64,000 bases of DNA, from assembly GCF_000003195.3 (NCBI RefSeq), contig NC_012871.2, positions 1,537,997-1,601,996 on the forward strand, written 5' to 3'. Position numbers and translations under genes: made by a program. The stretch's first letter is position 1; each line of letters opens with the position of its first letter. The notes under the pieces were generated by a model. It saw only the letters and a list, made by a program, of their open reading frames with translations, ran no database searches and had not been told where the DNA came from. The DNA is from Sorghum bicolor. Its lineage: Eukaryota > Streptophyta > Magnoliopsida > Poales > Poaceae. This document shows, piece by piece, positions 1 through 11,040 of this stretch.

Positions 1-161
1 TGGTGATCCAGGTCTGGCTGTAGTAGCGTGGATTCACCGATCTAGGCCTCTGTGGACGGCTTGCCTGTAGCCCATCTGAGTCGAGCTCTTCTGTGTTTGA
101 CGACCGACCAGTAGTAGAGCTGAGGAGGTGGACGCTAGATCAGAGTTAGCAGGTGCTGATA
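1..161 (-). repeat. 3' LTR of the gypsy element (partial)
   Basis: This segment matches 5236-5402 closely, with substitutions and a short indel. It ends at 161 against a polypurine tract read on the minus strand, which is where the 3' LTR of a minus-strand element should begin. The outer part lies beyond the window. Confidence 0.88.
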
Positions 162-323
162 TTCCCCCTCCCTTGTGCGCCCTGTTGCTTCCCCAAGCTA
201 GCGCGAGGAAACTGCTGCTGTAGAAACTATAGGTCCTCCCAAGTAGCCAAAAGAAGCTGGAAGATTAGTCCACTGAATAAGGCCTTGCTGAATGAACTTC
301 TTACCACGTGGCACTTTACGATG

Positions 324-1603
324 CTAGAGAATGCATTTAGGTATACTCCACTTAGCAGACGCCAGTGGCCATGTTGAAGTAACCGTGTGGCGAGCACCCA
401 CCGCCTTCTTAAGTTGTGACACATGGAATACGGGATGCACCGAGGAAGAAGACAGGAGCTCAGGCCTGTATGCAATAGAGCCAACACGCTCTACCACCTT
501 GTAGGGCCCAAAAAATTTAAAGGCAAGCTTCTGGCTACTTCTGTCAGCAACCGACGATTGCACATAAGGCTGCAATTTCAAGAACACCCAATCATTGACC
601 TGGAACTGACGCTCAGAGCGATGACCATCTACATAATGCTTCATGCGTTGCTTGGCACGAAGCAAATGTTGCCGGATGACTTCAGACATCAGTTCACGGT
701 CTTGTAACCAACTGGCAATATCTGTGATCGGTTTCTCATTTGCATGACTATTTGTCGAAATGGGAAGGAGCATAGCCCTACAGTACTTCAAAAGGTGAGC
801 GGCCAAGCGCTGAATGCAAACTGGTGTATACCAAAACTCTGCCACATCCAACCACCGGTGCCACTATCGTGGGCAAGCATGAACAAAGCAACACAAGAAA
901 GTTTCAAGACATTGGTTGACGCGCTCTGTTTGTCCATCGAATTGAGGATGGTAAGCGGTGCTCATATGTAATTCCACCTTGGCCAACTTGAACAACTCCC
1001 GCCACATCGCACTGGTGAAAATCTTATCACGATCTGAAACCAAAGATGTGGGCATACTATGAAGACGATAAACTTGAGAGATAAACAGCTTGGCCACTGC
1101 AGCAGTGGTGAAAGGATGGCGAAGGCTCAAAAGGTGTGCATACTTTGTGAAGAAATCCACTACCACAAAAATGCAGTTATACCCTTCATACAATGGCAGC
1201 CCTTGGCAAAATCCAAAGACACCACCTTCCAAGCACGCTCAGGCACCAGCAAGGGTTGAAGAAGACCGGGTAACTTACTGCGATCCGGTTTGGCCTGCTG
1301 GCACAATTGGCATTCAAATACAAAAGCATGAATTGCAGACTTCATACCTGGCCAAGCAAAATTTTGTTTAGCATGGAGATAAGTAACTGAAATGCGAGTG
1401 TGACCGCCGATTGCACTGGAATGCATAGCATGGAGCAGACACTTGCATAGTTCAGGATCATTCCCAATCCATAGACGACCCTTATACCGAATGAGCGCAT
1501 CTCTCAGTGTATAGTGAGGAGTGCCAGTAGGATCGGCATGGAGTTTGGTCAATAATTCTTGAGCCACTGGATCATGCTCATAAGACTGAAGAATGTCTAA
1601 CAA
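324..1603 (-). pseudogene. Gypsy integrase, broken
   Basis: Three minus-strand reading frames together cover an integrase. The frame at 1160-1603 has the zinc-binding part, with a His followed by a CQLC pair before the core. The frame at 864-1232 has the catalytic core, including a VVVDFFTKYAH stretch, SDRDKIFTS and AYHPQFDGQTERVNQ, which supply two Asp and the Glu-side region of the D,D-E core. The frame at 324-851 carries the C-terminal part, with KLAFKFFGPYKV and HPVFHVSQLKK. No chromodomain is recognised. The parts are in different frames and not joined, so no functional protein is expected. Confidence 0.9.
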
Positions 1604-1606
1604 GCA

Positions 1607-3069
1607 CTATGGTTGACACGCAGTCAAGGCGTCACACTGCGCTGTTGGAACTCGTGACAATGCATCTGCAGCCCCATTATTAGCTCCCTTTCGATAGACG
1701 ATTCGATACTGCAGTCCCAACAGCCAGGTGAAAACCTTTTGTTGCCACGGAGTATGAAGACGTTGCTCCTCTAACTGCACTAGGCTCTTGTGATCGGTCA
1801 AAATTTGAAACTCAGCCAATTGCAAATAGCTACCCTGTGCTCGACTACCATCAATATTGCTAGATACTCTTTTTCGTATGTGGACAGACCTTGCAAGTGA
1901 GGGCTCAAAGACTTGCTCAAGAATGCTAACGGATGACCTTGCTGCATAAGAACCGCGCCTACACCCGTGCCACTAGCATCGGTTTCAATGACAAAGGGCT
2001 TGGAGAAATCAGGTAGTGCCAACACAGGAGCCGACGTCTAAGCAGTCTTAAGTGCAGTAAAAGACTGGTCCTGAACCGAAGTCCACACAAACATTGCACC
2101 TTTCTTAAGGAGATCAGTGAGAGGTCTGGAAATCATACCGAAATGACGCACGAAGCGATGGTAATAGCCGGCCAAGCCCAAAAAACTGCGTAACTCCTTA
2201 AAAGATGGAGGTGCTGGCCAACGCAACACGGCCTGAACCTTCTCAGGATCAGTGGCCACGCCTTGCTCTGAAATAACATGCCCCAGGTAACGCAACTTGC
2301 ATTGAGCAAAGACACACTTTGATAATTTGACCTGCCATTGGTCACATTGCAGCAACTGTAACACAAGTCGCACATGCTCAGTATGTTCTTCCAACGTGCG
2401 GCTGAAAATTAGGATATCATCAAAAAAACGAGCACACACTTGTGCAACAAGGGTCCCAATGTAATGTTCATCGCCTTCAGGAAGGTAGCCGGTGCCCCTG
2501 TCAACCCAAATGCCATGACACGAAATTCGTACTGACCAGTGTGCATCTAAAATGCAGTCTTAGGCTCTTCACTGTGCTTCAATCGAATCTGGTGATATCC
2601 TGCAGTTAAATCCAAACAGGAGAACCAAGACGCTCCATGCAATCCAGTAATTCCTCTATGACGGGCACAAGATACTTAGCTTTGACAGTAATTGCATTTA
2701 GATGACGAAAATCCACACAAAACCAATATGTTCCATCCTTCTTTTTGACAGGACCGAGGAAGAAAAAGGGCTATGACTGGGCTGCACAACACCAGAGTTG
2801 AGCATTTCAGAGATTTGGCGCTCAATTTCATCTTTGACGGCCGGTGGATATCGGTAGGATCGAACATTGACTGGAGCAGCACCTGGAATTAATGGAATTT
2901 CGTGAGCAAAAGCACGCTCAGGAGGATACCCTTGAGGTGGTTCAAACACTGATTGGTACTCCTGCAAAAGCTGCGAGATGGCCGGTATTTGAGGAGGAGG
3001 ATCAGTGCTATTTTTGCCAGCTGTGAGAGCGGTGGCCTGAACAACTGTACCCGGAGGAAGAGTGGTCAA
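1607..3069 (-). pseudogene. Gypsy reverse transcriptase and RNase H, broken
   Basis: The minus-strand frame at 2698-3069 has the RT entry region (NVRSYRYPPAVKDEIE). The frame at 2038-2439 has the catalytic FFDDILIFS motif in place of the usual YVDD, followed by the connection region GLAGYYHRFV. The frame at 1798-2025 begins RNase H with [16 protein letters not shown], and 1607-1825 continues it (ILTDHKSL, then GAADALSR). Frameshifts and stops separate these pieces. Order and spacing match a Ty3/gypsy pol gene. Confidence 0.92.
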
Positions 3070-3126
3070 TTCTCCTTGCAGTACTCGTGAAGCTCCTTAA
3101 TAGGGAATGACCAACCATTTCTAAGC

Positions 3127-3684
3127 TCAATAAACATGCATTGGACTATGCTGAACCAACCAATCCATACCAATGATGAGGTCATAATGAGCTAATGGCA
3201 ATATCTTAGCATCTGAATGAAAAGAACACCCCTGAACAGACCACTCAAGTTGAGGAAACTGACTGAAGCAATTTAGGAGCTGGCCGTCAGCAATCTTAAC
3301 ACTCAGCGGTACATGCAAATGTAACTGACCGAACAATTTGGAGTTGGAGCTGAAATCAGTACTTACAAATGTATGGGAACTTCCGGAATCCAACAAAATC
3401 TTGGCTGGCACGCCCTGCACTGTCCCATGGAACTGCATGGTACTCACTGTTGTGTGGCCATTCAGTGCAGCAAGAGATATAGCTAAGCAAACTTGTGCAT
3501 CAGTAGGTTCCTCATTATGTTCATCATCAAAACACTCATTGTGACAAATGTCCCAGAACTCCTGAAGCACATGCAACTGAATGTTCTCTGAACAACGATT
3601 ATCCCCTGACCACTTCTCCCCACAGTGAATACAGAGGCCACGTGCTCGACGATAAGAGCGTAAAGTATTGAGCCAGTCTTCCAC
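3127..3684 (-). pseudogene. Gypsy gag zinc knuckle and aspartic protease fragment
   Basis: The 185-residue minus-strand frame starts with a degenerate zinc knuckle (CIHCGEKWSGDNRC, in which the usual His is replaced). It continues into a retroviral-type aspartic protease with the active-site motif ILLDSGSSHTFVS and the later DLIIGMDWL motif. It lies between the gag and RT pieces as expected and is out of frame with both. Confidence 0.88.
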
Positions 3685-3876
3685 TCCACGGCCATGCCGT
3701 TCAGGACCAGGGTCGTTACAGGCTTGTCAGTCTTGTCCGTCTTTTCAGCAGTGGGTGGTGGAGGAAATGGTTTGTTGCCCAGAAACTTGGAGGTGGTGTA
3801 ACTGTCTGGACGACGCCCCTACTTGCGGCGGTCTGCATCCAAAAATTCTTCCTGCAGCAGTGCTAAAACACAGACA

Positions 3877-4890
3877 TCATCGAGAGAGGTGGGTCGCTGC
3901 ATATGAACTGCACTTCGTAATTCGTATGTCCTCACGGAGACCATCCATGAAACAAATGGCAAAGAACAATGGATCTGTATTGTGAGTATAAGCTAACAAC
4001 TGATCAACCAATTCCGCAAACTGATCAGTATAGTCCTGCACAGTGGAAGTCTGGAGAATCCTGAACAGCTGACGAATCAATGCCTCATACTGACTCTTGC
4101 CAAAGCGATCCAGCTACAGAATTGCTCCCAACTGAACCAGCGCTCACGATGGTCCAGGGATTGTACCCACCGGCGGGCTGCTGCACCAGACAAGTTCATA
4201 GTTGCCACATTGATCCACATCTGAGGTTCCACAGAATAAAGCTCAAAATAATCTTGGGGTTCTCACTAGTGAACACCGGAAAGTTGAACTTCGGCAGCTA
4301 CTGCTGGAATACTGAGGAGCCAACTGCATATGCTGGTCATGAACTCCGTCGATTTCCCCAGAAAACAAATGCCCATCAGTACCTATATGTGGACTCAACA
4401 GAGAACGACGCAAACGAGGATTGGTTTGGGGAAGTGGGTGGGACTTGAGATCGAGTGTACCCTTGACCGGGAGTAGAGTCAGGGACTCAAACTCCCGGTG
4501 ATGTGTGTCGACGTGGTGCCCCGCAAGGGGTCCTGTGTTTGGGTGCCCAGCGGAGGAAGTCGCCGCGGTCACCAACGGCTGCGACAGGATGCCGGCAGGC
4601 ATGGCCGGTGCGGCGTCAAGTACCACACGGCTCAGGGACTTGCACAACGCCGTCATCTCCTCCCACATTTTCTCGATCGCACCCTCCTGCTTGCACAGGG
4701 TGCCGATCTTGGATCGGAACTCCTCCATGGATGCATCCATGGAAAGGCCTCCAATCGTCGAACACCTTGACGACATCCTCCACGCGCCCGTATGATCGGA
4801 GATGGAACGGTCCATGGCGGTGATCCGGCTGCCTAGGGACGTCTCCACGACATCGACACGGCTCTCGACACCGTTCACAGCGGTCCTCAC
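3877..4890 (-). pseudogene. Gypsy gag, broken
   Basis: The frame at 4243-4890 resembles the N-terminal part of plant gypsy Gag, a helical low-complexity region. The frame at 3877-4080 reads QDYTDQFAELVDQL and later FMDGLREDIR, which is the retrotransposon gag core. The intervening segment holds gag-like sequence interrupted by stops. Position next to the primer-binding side LTR supports the call. Confidence 0.8.
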
Positions 4891-5070
4891 GGACTTGATC
4901 TCATCGAGCAGAGCTGGAAGTTGGGATCCATGGCGTCCAATTGCTTGCGGAATCAGGTGAAATGTTCGTGATCAATTTGGTGTGGCTCCAGAATTGTAGG
5001 TGGGTGGGAAGGGAAATTGCGGGTGGATTAGGAAGGTAGGCTGAGGAATTCGTAGGCTTCGGTACCAATT

Positions 5071-5402
5071 TGTTAACAGAGGATTGGGAAAGGAACACAG
5101 CAAAAGGGGCAAGAACAGACGACGAATCTTAGCAGTGGGATAATACGTTTGTTACAATAGTTGATAACCCCTTCCACAAGAAGATACTAGGCTATATAGT
5201 AAAACACACACACGCAACTTCAGAGTGGTTTCACTTGGTCACCCAGGTCTGGCCGTAGTAGCCTGGATTCACCGATCGGGGCCTCTGCGGACAGCCTGCC
5301 TGTAGCCCATCTGAGTCGAGCTCCTCTGTTATTGGACGACCGGCTGGTAGTAGAGCCGAGGAGCTGGACGCTGGATCGGAGTCAGCAGATGGGGTGCTGA
5401 CA
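5071..5402 (-). repeat. 5' LTR of the gypsy element (complete, 332 bp)
   Basis: The LTR starts TGTTAACA and ends GCTGACA on the plus strand, giving the usual TG...CA ends. A primer-binding-like TTGGTACC (minus strand) directly abuts its inner edge. The right half matches the partial LTR at 1-161. Confidence 0.88.
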
Positions 5403-5687
5403 CAATGGTGTGGAGTGCGGACTCATCGGCTCCTTCAATTTATTGCTTCTTTGTACTGAGTAAGTCACCTCAAATATTTCCAGGTGCACGTAACACTGAC
5501 ATAAATCTTGAGCAGGCCGTTCATCGCCCAAGAGGATACAGTACACACTGTTCTGCAAACAGAGCCATGGAGGTGGAGCAGAAGCAAACACATACTCCCT
5601 CTGTAAAAAAATGCGCATCTTGCTGTTGAGGAATCAAACCTTTTTCAAAAGATAACTTGGTTTATTGAAAAAAAAAACAGCACTTAT
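5403..5687. other. Intergenic, nothing recognised
   Basis: This is flanking sequence between the gypsy LTR and a CACTA element. It has short open frames on both strands but no recognisable domain and no gene signals that I would defend. Confidence 0.5.
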
Positions 5688-7276
5688 CACTACAGGAAAA
5701 CTGGACTTTGCCGACTGCTAAAATCCTTTGCCACCTGCCAAAGGTAGGGCAGTCGACAAATATTTTCTTTGCCAACCGCTTTTAAAAGCAGTCGGCACCA
5801 ACAATCCTGGCAGGTGGCAAAGAAAGGCAGTCGGCAAAGACGTCCTTTGCCGACTACCTGGCAGGTGGCAAAGAAAGGCAGTCGGCAAAGGTGGCTGCCT
5901 GGCAGGTGGCAAAGAAAAGCTAGTGGCAAAGGTGGCGGCCAGCTGACGGCCCTCATCTCCGTCCCCTTTGCCACCTGCCAAGCCGTTAGGCAGTCGGCAA
6001 AGACAAAATTTTTTATTTTTAAAATTTGAATTTAGGTTTTAGACATTCGATTTCGTCACTTGCTCCAAACTTTCTCAAACTTTTTTCATAGCCTCCACAT
6101 GCAATAAGAGTGAACCTTATAAACTTTTGTGATTTTGTGACCTTTTTTGCTATATTTTGTAAATAAATTTTTTTAATTGTATTTTCCACCGCAGAATCCT
6201 ACTTTGAACTGCAGGTGCATCAAATAATGGAACTTAGCCATTCGAAAAATGATATTCATGTTGGAGAGTCTATTTTAAGGTCATTTCCCGAAACTCACCC
6301 AAAATTGTGATGTCTTTATCCACGGGACATGACCATCCACGTGTGTTAAAGGTGATTTTTAATTATATAAAATCCAAACAAAGTCAGAAAATTACAAAAC
6401 TTGACGAGGTGTCATGTTATCACATGTGGAAGCTATAAAAAAAATTGAGAAAGTTTGGAGCAAGTTGCAGTATCAGATGAACAAAACCCAGACATTTTCA
6501 ATATGATCACATGTGATCACATGAGCAAGTATTTGGGTTTTATACATCTAACATCATAACTTGCTCCAATTTTTTTCAAATATTTATCATTGGCTCCTCG
6601 TGTCATAACATGACACCTCAACAAGTTTCGTAATTTTCTGATTTCGTTTGAGTTTTATATAATTAAAAGTCACTTCTACCACACTTGGATGATCATGTTC
6701 CGTGGACAAGGACTTCAAAATTTTGGGTTAGTTTTTGGATATGGTCTAAAAATACATTATTCAACGTGATTATCATTTTTCAAATGGTTAAGTTTTACTA
6801 TTTCATGCACCTATAGTTCATAGTAGGATTATGCAGCGGAAAAATCAATTTAAAGAAATTAATTAATGAAATATAGCAAAAAAGTCAAAAAATCACAAAA
6901 CTTTTTGAGGTTTAATGTTATCACATGTGGACCCTATAGAAAAAATTTGAGAAAGAGTCCTTTGCCACCTGCCAAGAAAGGCAGTCGGCAAAGAGCCCTT
7001 TGCCACCTACCAAGAAAGGCAGTCGGCAAAGGGCTCTTTGCCACCTGCCAAGAAATGCAGTCGGCAAAGAGCTCCGTCATCTCACAACGGCGTTCGTTCT
7101 CTTTGCCGACTGCTTTTCTCTTGGCAGGTGGCAAAGGTTTCTTTGCCGATAGAATCTTTGCCGGGTGTTCTTTGCCGACTGCCACGTGTAAAACAGTCGG
7201 CAAAGCCTTTGCCACCTGTTTTAGGGCCTTTGCCGACTGCTTTCGACAGTCGGCAAAGAACGGAATTCCAGTAGTG
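5688..7276. mobile_element. Non-autonomous CACTA transposon (1,589 bp)
   Basis: The left end is CACTACAGGAAAA and the right end is TTCCAGTAGTG, an imperfect terminal inverted repeat of CACTA type. The 3-bp target duplication TAT lies at 5685-5687 and 7277-7279. Both ends carry many direct and inverted copies of CTTTGCCGACTGC and TTTGCCACCTGCC (about 5704-6000 and 6958-7258), the subterminal repeats that bind the element's own DNA-binding protein in this superfamily. The interior, about 6010-6950, is AT-rich and has no transposase, so the element would depend on proteins from elsewhere. Open frames here merely follow the repeats. Confidence 0.9.
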
Positions 7277-8330
7277 TATACTTCAAATAAATTTATTATC
7301 AAAATATATTCTACAATTAATAAAGTACACAAATATTTTAGAGCTGAGAGCTAGAGCAGAAACAAAACTATCCAAGTAAGACCCTGTTCGGCACGACTTC
7401 TCGACTAGTGGAGCTAGTTTTGTCAACTTTGTAAATATGCGCAACTCTGTTGATGGAGCTGAAGCAATTTTTACGGACTGTTTGGCAAAAACAACATCTC
7501 CTTGTAGTAAAAAAATAATGGAAAGACTAAAATACTCTTCTCCTTCATCCCTAATCCTACTCGGCCCTTCTGCGCTTGTCCGGCAGCGCACGCGACACCT
7601 ATTGTAAGTTTCAGTTCCAAAATCCTAAGGTAGCCAAATAGTATTTCCCTCTTCTACTGTGCTGCCACCGTAGTCTTCCATCCCGATCATCTGCGTGCAC
7701 CAGTATTTGGGAGAGCAGGTGTCCAGAACCCTCGTCTTTGCGATCCTAAACCGAGAGAAGGCGAATAAGGTTTGAGAAGGCGAAAAAGGTTTTTGGAAAG
7801 CGCTCTTTGCACGACTGCTCCTAAATCCTCCACGACGGCTTGTCTTCCAAAGGCTGCATCGGCACGTCGTCTTTGTTGTCGCCAGGCTCGTGGAATCAGC
7901 AACGGGAACATTTCACCGCCGCTCATTGACAACCTCAGATCTTGTTCCTTCATCATCGTCATCTGCATCTCCACCACCAACGACTACATCTGCAATCGGA
8001 AGGTATTTTCTCGTGATATAATGTTGTTTTTCATACAGTCTGATCTGTCTGGTGTACGAGCTATGTTTACACCAGTAATCATGTTTATGCTATGCATTAT
8101 GCTGATATGTCATGCTAGTATACTATATATGCTTAATCTAGCTCATCTGTTCATCATGATTTATATTCTGGTTTCAATCTGGAAATTGCCTAATTACTTA
8201 ACAATTCCTTCATCCGAGATACTTTGAAAAGTTCAAAAAGATGAATTTAAAAATATGAAAACTATTAATAAAATTTCCTGGCACCAAATTAAAGGATTAC
8301 ATATGTTCAGAAAAAAGGGTAGATCTAGTG
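7277..8330. other. Unassigned sequence, probably repeat-derived
   Basis: Sequence near 7381-7500 (ACCCTGTTCGGCACGACTT onward) resembles the ends of small grass transposons, but I could not find a matching second end. A 151-codon open frame at 7772-8227 has no recognisable domain and a hydrophobic C-terminal half rich in Ile, Leu and Met that looks like chance translation of AT-rich DNA. I see no supported gene. Confidence 0.4.
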
Positions 8331-8418
8331 GGCACGCGTGGCTATGCTGACCAGGTGCCCGATTTTTGGCACTCGGCGAACTCTGGGGCACTTGGCGAAG
8401 CCTGGGTTTCCTGTAGTG
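8331..8418. mobile_element. Remnant of a CACTA transposon end
   Basis: The sequence ends TTTCCTGTAGTG at 8418, the reverse complement of a CACTACAGGAAA terminus. It is preceded by subterminal-like repeats (GGCACTCGGCGAA, GGGCACTTGGCGAAG). No partner end was found nearby, so it appears to be a fragment. Confidence 0.6.
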
Positions 8419-8660
8419 AGTCAAACGTATATGCACTCCGATGGTTTTTTTTCGAATTTATGCACTCCGTTGGTTGGGCTGTCTCGTTAACCTAAAATCA
8501 GATGGCTGCCTCCGATATTCATTGTTTATTTTTGGAGATAGTCCGTAATATTTCTTGAGGCACCCTGTCAATCAAAGTGCTATCTATTCAAAGTCCGTAA
8601 CTCGGCTTTTTGGTGACAGACAGAAACAAGGAAACTTGCACACCTGGACCTATTTTCTTG

Positions 8661-8668
8661 TATATTTA
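8661..8668 (+). promoter_or_regulatory. Candidate TATA box of the F-box gene
   Basis: TATATTTA lies about 125 bases before the chosen start codon, a plausible plant core promoter spacing. It overlaps the upstream in-frame ATG at 8668, which argues against that ATG being the translation start. Confidence 0.5.
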
Positions 8669-8793
8669 TGGAGTTTGAGCCCAGCAGGACACCAATTTCT
8701 GTCGCTCTCATCCACAACCATCGAATCGAGAGAAAAAAAAAAAAAGAAGAAAACCCCCAAGACCTAATCCTCGCCGCCGACTTGCCGAGAACC

Positions 8794-10753
8794 ATGGAGA
8801 CGACGCTGCCTTTAGCTCTGACGACGGACGATCTCATCGAAGAATTCTTCCTGCGTCTCCCTCCGGAGGACCCCGCGAGCCTGGTGCACGCCGCCCTGGT
8901 CTGCAAACGCTGGCGCCGCATCCTCACGGACCGCGGCTTCCGCCGCCGCTTCTGCGAGCACCACCACCGGAGGCCCCCGTTGCTGGGATACTTTCGCTAC
9001 GGCCCGACAACAGCGACCACGCGGCTCTTGTTCACGCCCACCTCCTCTTTCCGGCCCCGCAACGCCGGCCACAGATTCATGAAAGCGCTCGACTCCCGTC
9101 ATGGTCGCGTCCTCATCTCCCACAACGCCTTCAGGCAGGACCCCTCTGCCTGCCGCCTCTCCGTCTTGGACCCCATCACGGGCCACCTGCTGAGCCTGCC
9201 CAGGTTGCCGCTGCGGAAGCCCCTGCCCAGTGTGTACAACTTCACATGGAATGCGGTGGTGCTCTGCGCCTCGAGCGGCCTCGGCTGCGACGACAGCGGC
9301 AGCGACTGCCATTGCCAGGGCAGGCCTTTCCTTGTCATCTTCATCGGCACCTCGAAACAGGAGGTGTATGCCTACGTCTACTCATCGCAGGCTGGTGCGT
9401 GGAGCCACACAAGCTCTGTTGCACGGGACACCCTTGGGCTCCTTATCTCTACACGTTTGGATCATCGTGATACTAGAGCCAGCGCGGTGGCTCGAGACGC
9501 AGTATACTTCAAGTTTTTTCAAAACAATGTTAGAATTCTCAAGTATGATTTGGGTGCGCAGGAAATCAGCTCAGTCGACCTACCAGACAAATGCCGAGGG
9601 CCTCGAATTCTGCTGCTCACGGATACAGAATATGGTGGATTATTGGGGGTTGCCACCGTGGGCATGTCAAGGATTGATCTATGGTGGTCAAGCGAGGCTG
9701 GTCCGGATGGATGTTTCAGATGGGAACCACCTCGAGTTATTGAGCTCCAGCCAGTGCCCCATGCTAATCCCAACCTCGTCCATGTGGTTGACATTGTGCA
9801 TAGCCTTGGTGCCATTATCATCAGGGCACATGATGGGGTATTCAGTCTTGATATAGAATCTAAACGGATGACCAAGCTATGTGAGGACAATTGTACTTCA
9901 TGTTTTGTTCCCTACTTGAGCTTCTGCACTCCAGGTACAGATACAACTTAATTTCCATACTTCTTCCTGAGTTGCCAATTGCTAGGAACTCTCGTAGTGT
10001 CTAAGTAGCTAACTAACGTTGCAGTGGTACGCATCTATTCTTACTTTATGGTTTGCCAATAGGTAAGAACTTGTAATGTTAATTTCAGTTAGTAACATGA
10101 AAGATATGAACATATGTTGTGTTGGCTCAAGAACATAGATTTTGTGGAATGGGTCACTTTTCACTTATTTCCGTTGCAGTTGCACCTGTGGAGCCTTTTT
10201 ATAATTGACCTAAATTTAGGTTGGAATGATTGCTGGTTAGTTGGAGAGCATGCGCACAAACATCCTTAACTAGTGTAGATGTCACCTCATGATGACTAAT
10301 GTGGATGATGCTGTTAATGCTAAACAATGTGAGGCACTTGTTTGTTGTTAAGGTCTGCATGCTGTGGATAATAACTATGATCTCTTCTATTTTTCTATGA
10401 GCAATTGTGTTTAAGTCTCTGGATAATAATTTAATACAGCTTGTTCAGTCATTAGCATCACTTATTGCATGCTGTGGTCGATGGGAAACCAAATTTCATT
10501 TTGGGCAGAATAATTCCTCAATTATGCAATTAGCTTATGTGCGCAATTTTAATTTTAATTTGCAGCACTAGGAGCCATTACAGGGGAGGGGCCAAGTTCA
10601 GGTGTACCAAAATCCAATAACGGGAGAAGGAGAACTCAAATTTCTATTGGAAGAATAATTAAGTTTGTTGTGGTCATCATAGGACTGTGGGGGACATATT
10701 TTGTTGTTCATCGATATGCTGCTGGTTTCTCGGATGGCCAACTTGTTCTCTAA
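8794..10753 (+). CDS. F-box protein with a spliced C-terminal hydrophobic segment
   Basis: Exon 1 is 8794-9934, the intron 9935-10565 and exon 2 10566-10753, giving about 442 aa. The F-box lies near residues 10-52 (DDLIEEFFLRLPPEDPASL, then LVCKRWRRILTD). F-box proteins link a substrate to SKP1-CUL1 ubiquitin ligases. The next ~330 residues resemble the beta-rich substrate-side region of large grass F-box families, with no Kelch or LRR repeats that I recognise. The start at 8794 was preferred over the in-frame ATG at 8668 because it has an ACCATGG context and follows a TATA-like box. Without splicing the frame ends at 9951 (385 aa). Splicing CCAG|GTACAG to TTTGCAG|CACTAGG keeps frame and adds 62 residues, including a strongly hydrophobic stretch (IIKFVVVIIGLWGTYFVV) close to the C-terminus, which suggests tail anchoring in a membrane. 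The splice is inferred from sequence only. Confidence 0.85.
9935..10565 (+). other. Predicted intron of the F-box gene
   Basis: The donor GTACAG follows CCAG and the acceptor TTTGCAG follows a T-rich tract. Removing 631 bases joins two frames in phase and extends the protein through a 61-codon open tail with a membrane-like segment. If the intron is retained, a stop occurs at 9949-9951. Confidence 0.65.
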
Positions 10754-11040
10754 TAAATCTTTCTGTAAGGAATCTTTAGTAGTCTCTGATATCTCTAAAG
10801 CGAGTAGTTAATGAATACATGTACTCTTTTCATCAGTGATGTAGTTTGTTCTAGCTTCTTCTAGCTTCAAATCTGGTTTGTTACTACTCAACCCGAACCT
10901 TGTTGCTTTTTCTGACCCTTTGTACTTTTACTATGTCACATTTGTATGCCAGTTATGGAAGGAAAGTTTGTGGGTGTGGGAAAATCAACTCTTGTGGTGT
11001 TATGTTTGGGCCACTAATCAATATCCAGGTGGAGAACAAA
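10754..11040. other. 3' flank of the F-box gene
   Basis: AT-rich sequence that probably contains the 3' untranslated region. No separate feature was recognised. Confidence 0.4.

Larger units (their letters stand above)
1..5402 (-). mobile_element. Ty3/gypsy LTR retrotransposon, decayed, runs off the left edge
   Basis: The element reads on the minus strand in the order LTR, gag, protease, reverse transcriptase, RNase H, integrase, LTR, which is the Ty3/gypsy order. The high-coordinate LTR is complete. The low-coordinate LTR is cut by the window edge and only its inner ~161 bases are seen. A purine-rich tract (minus strand) lies at about 162-172 next to the inner edge of that LTR, and a primer-binding-like TGGTACC sequence lies at about 5061-5067 next to the other LTR. 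By eye the two LTR segments differ at roughly 18 of ~155 aligned positions, so the insertion is old. Every coding domain is broken by stops or frameshifts. Confidence 0.93.

Noticed and set aside
8668..8793. Upstream in-frame ATG for the F-box gene
   Set aside because: It overlaps the likely TATA box and would add a 42-residue low-complexity segment before the F-box. The ATG at 8794 has the better context.
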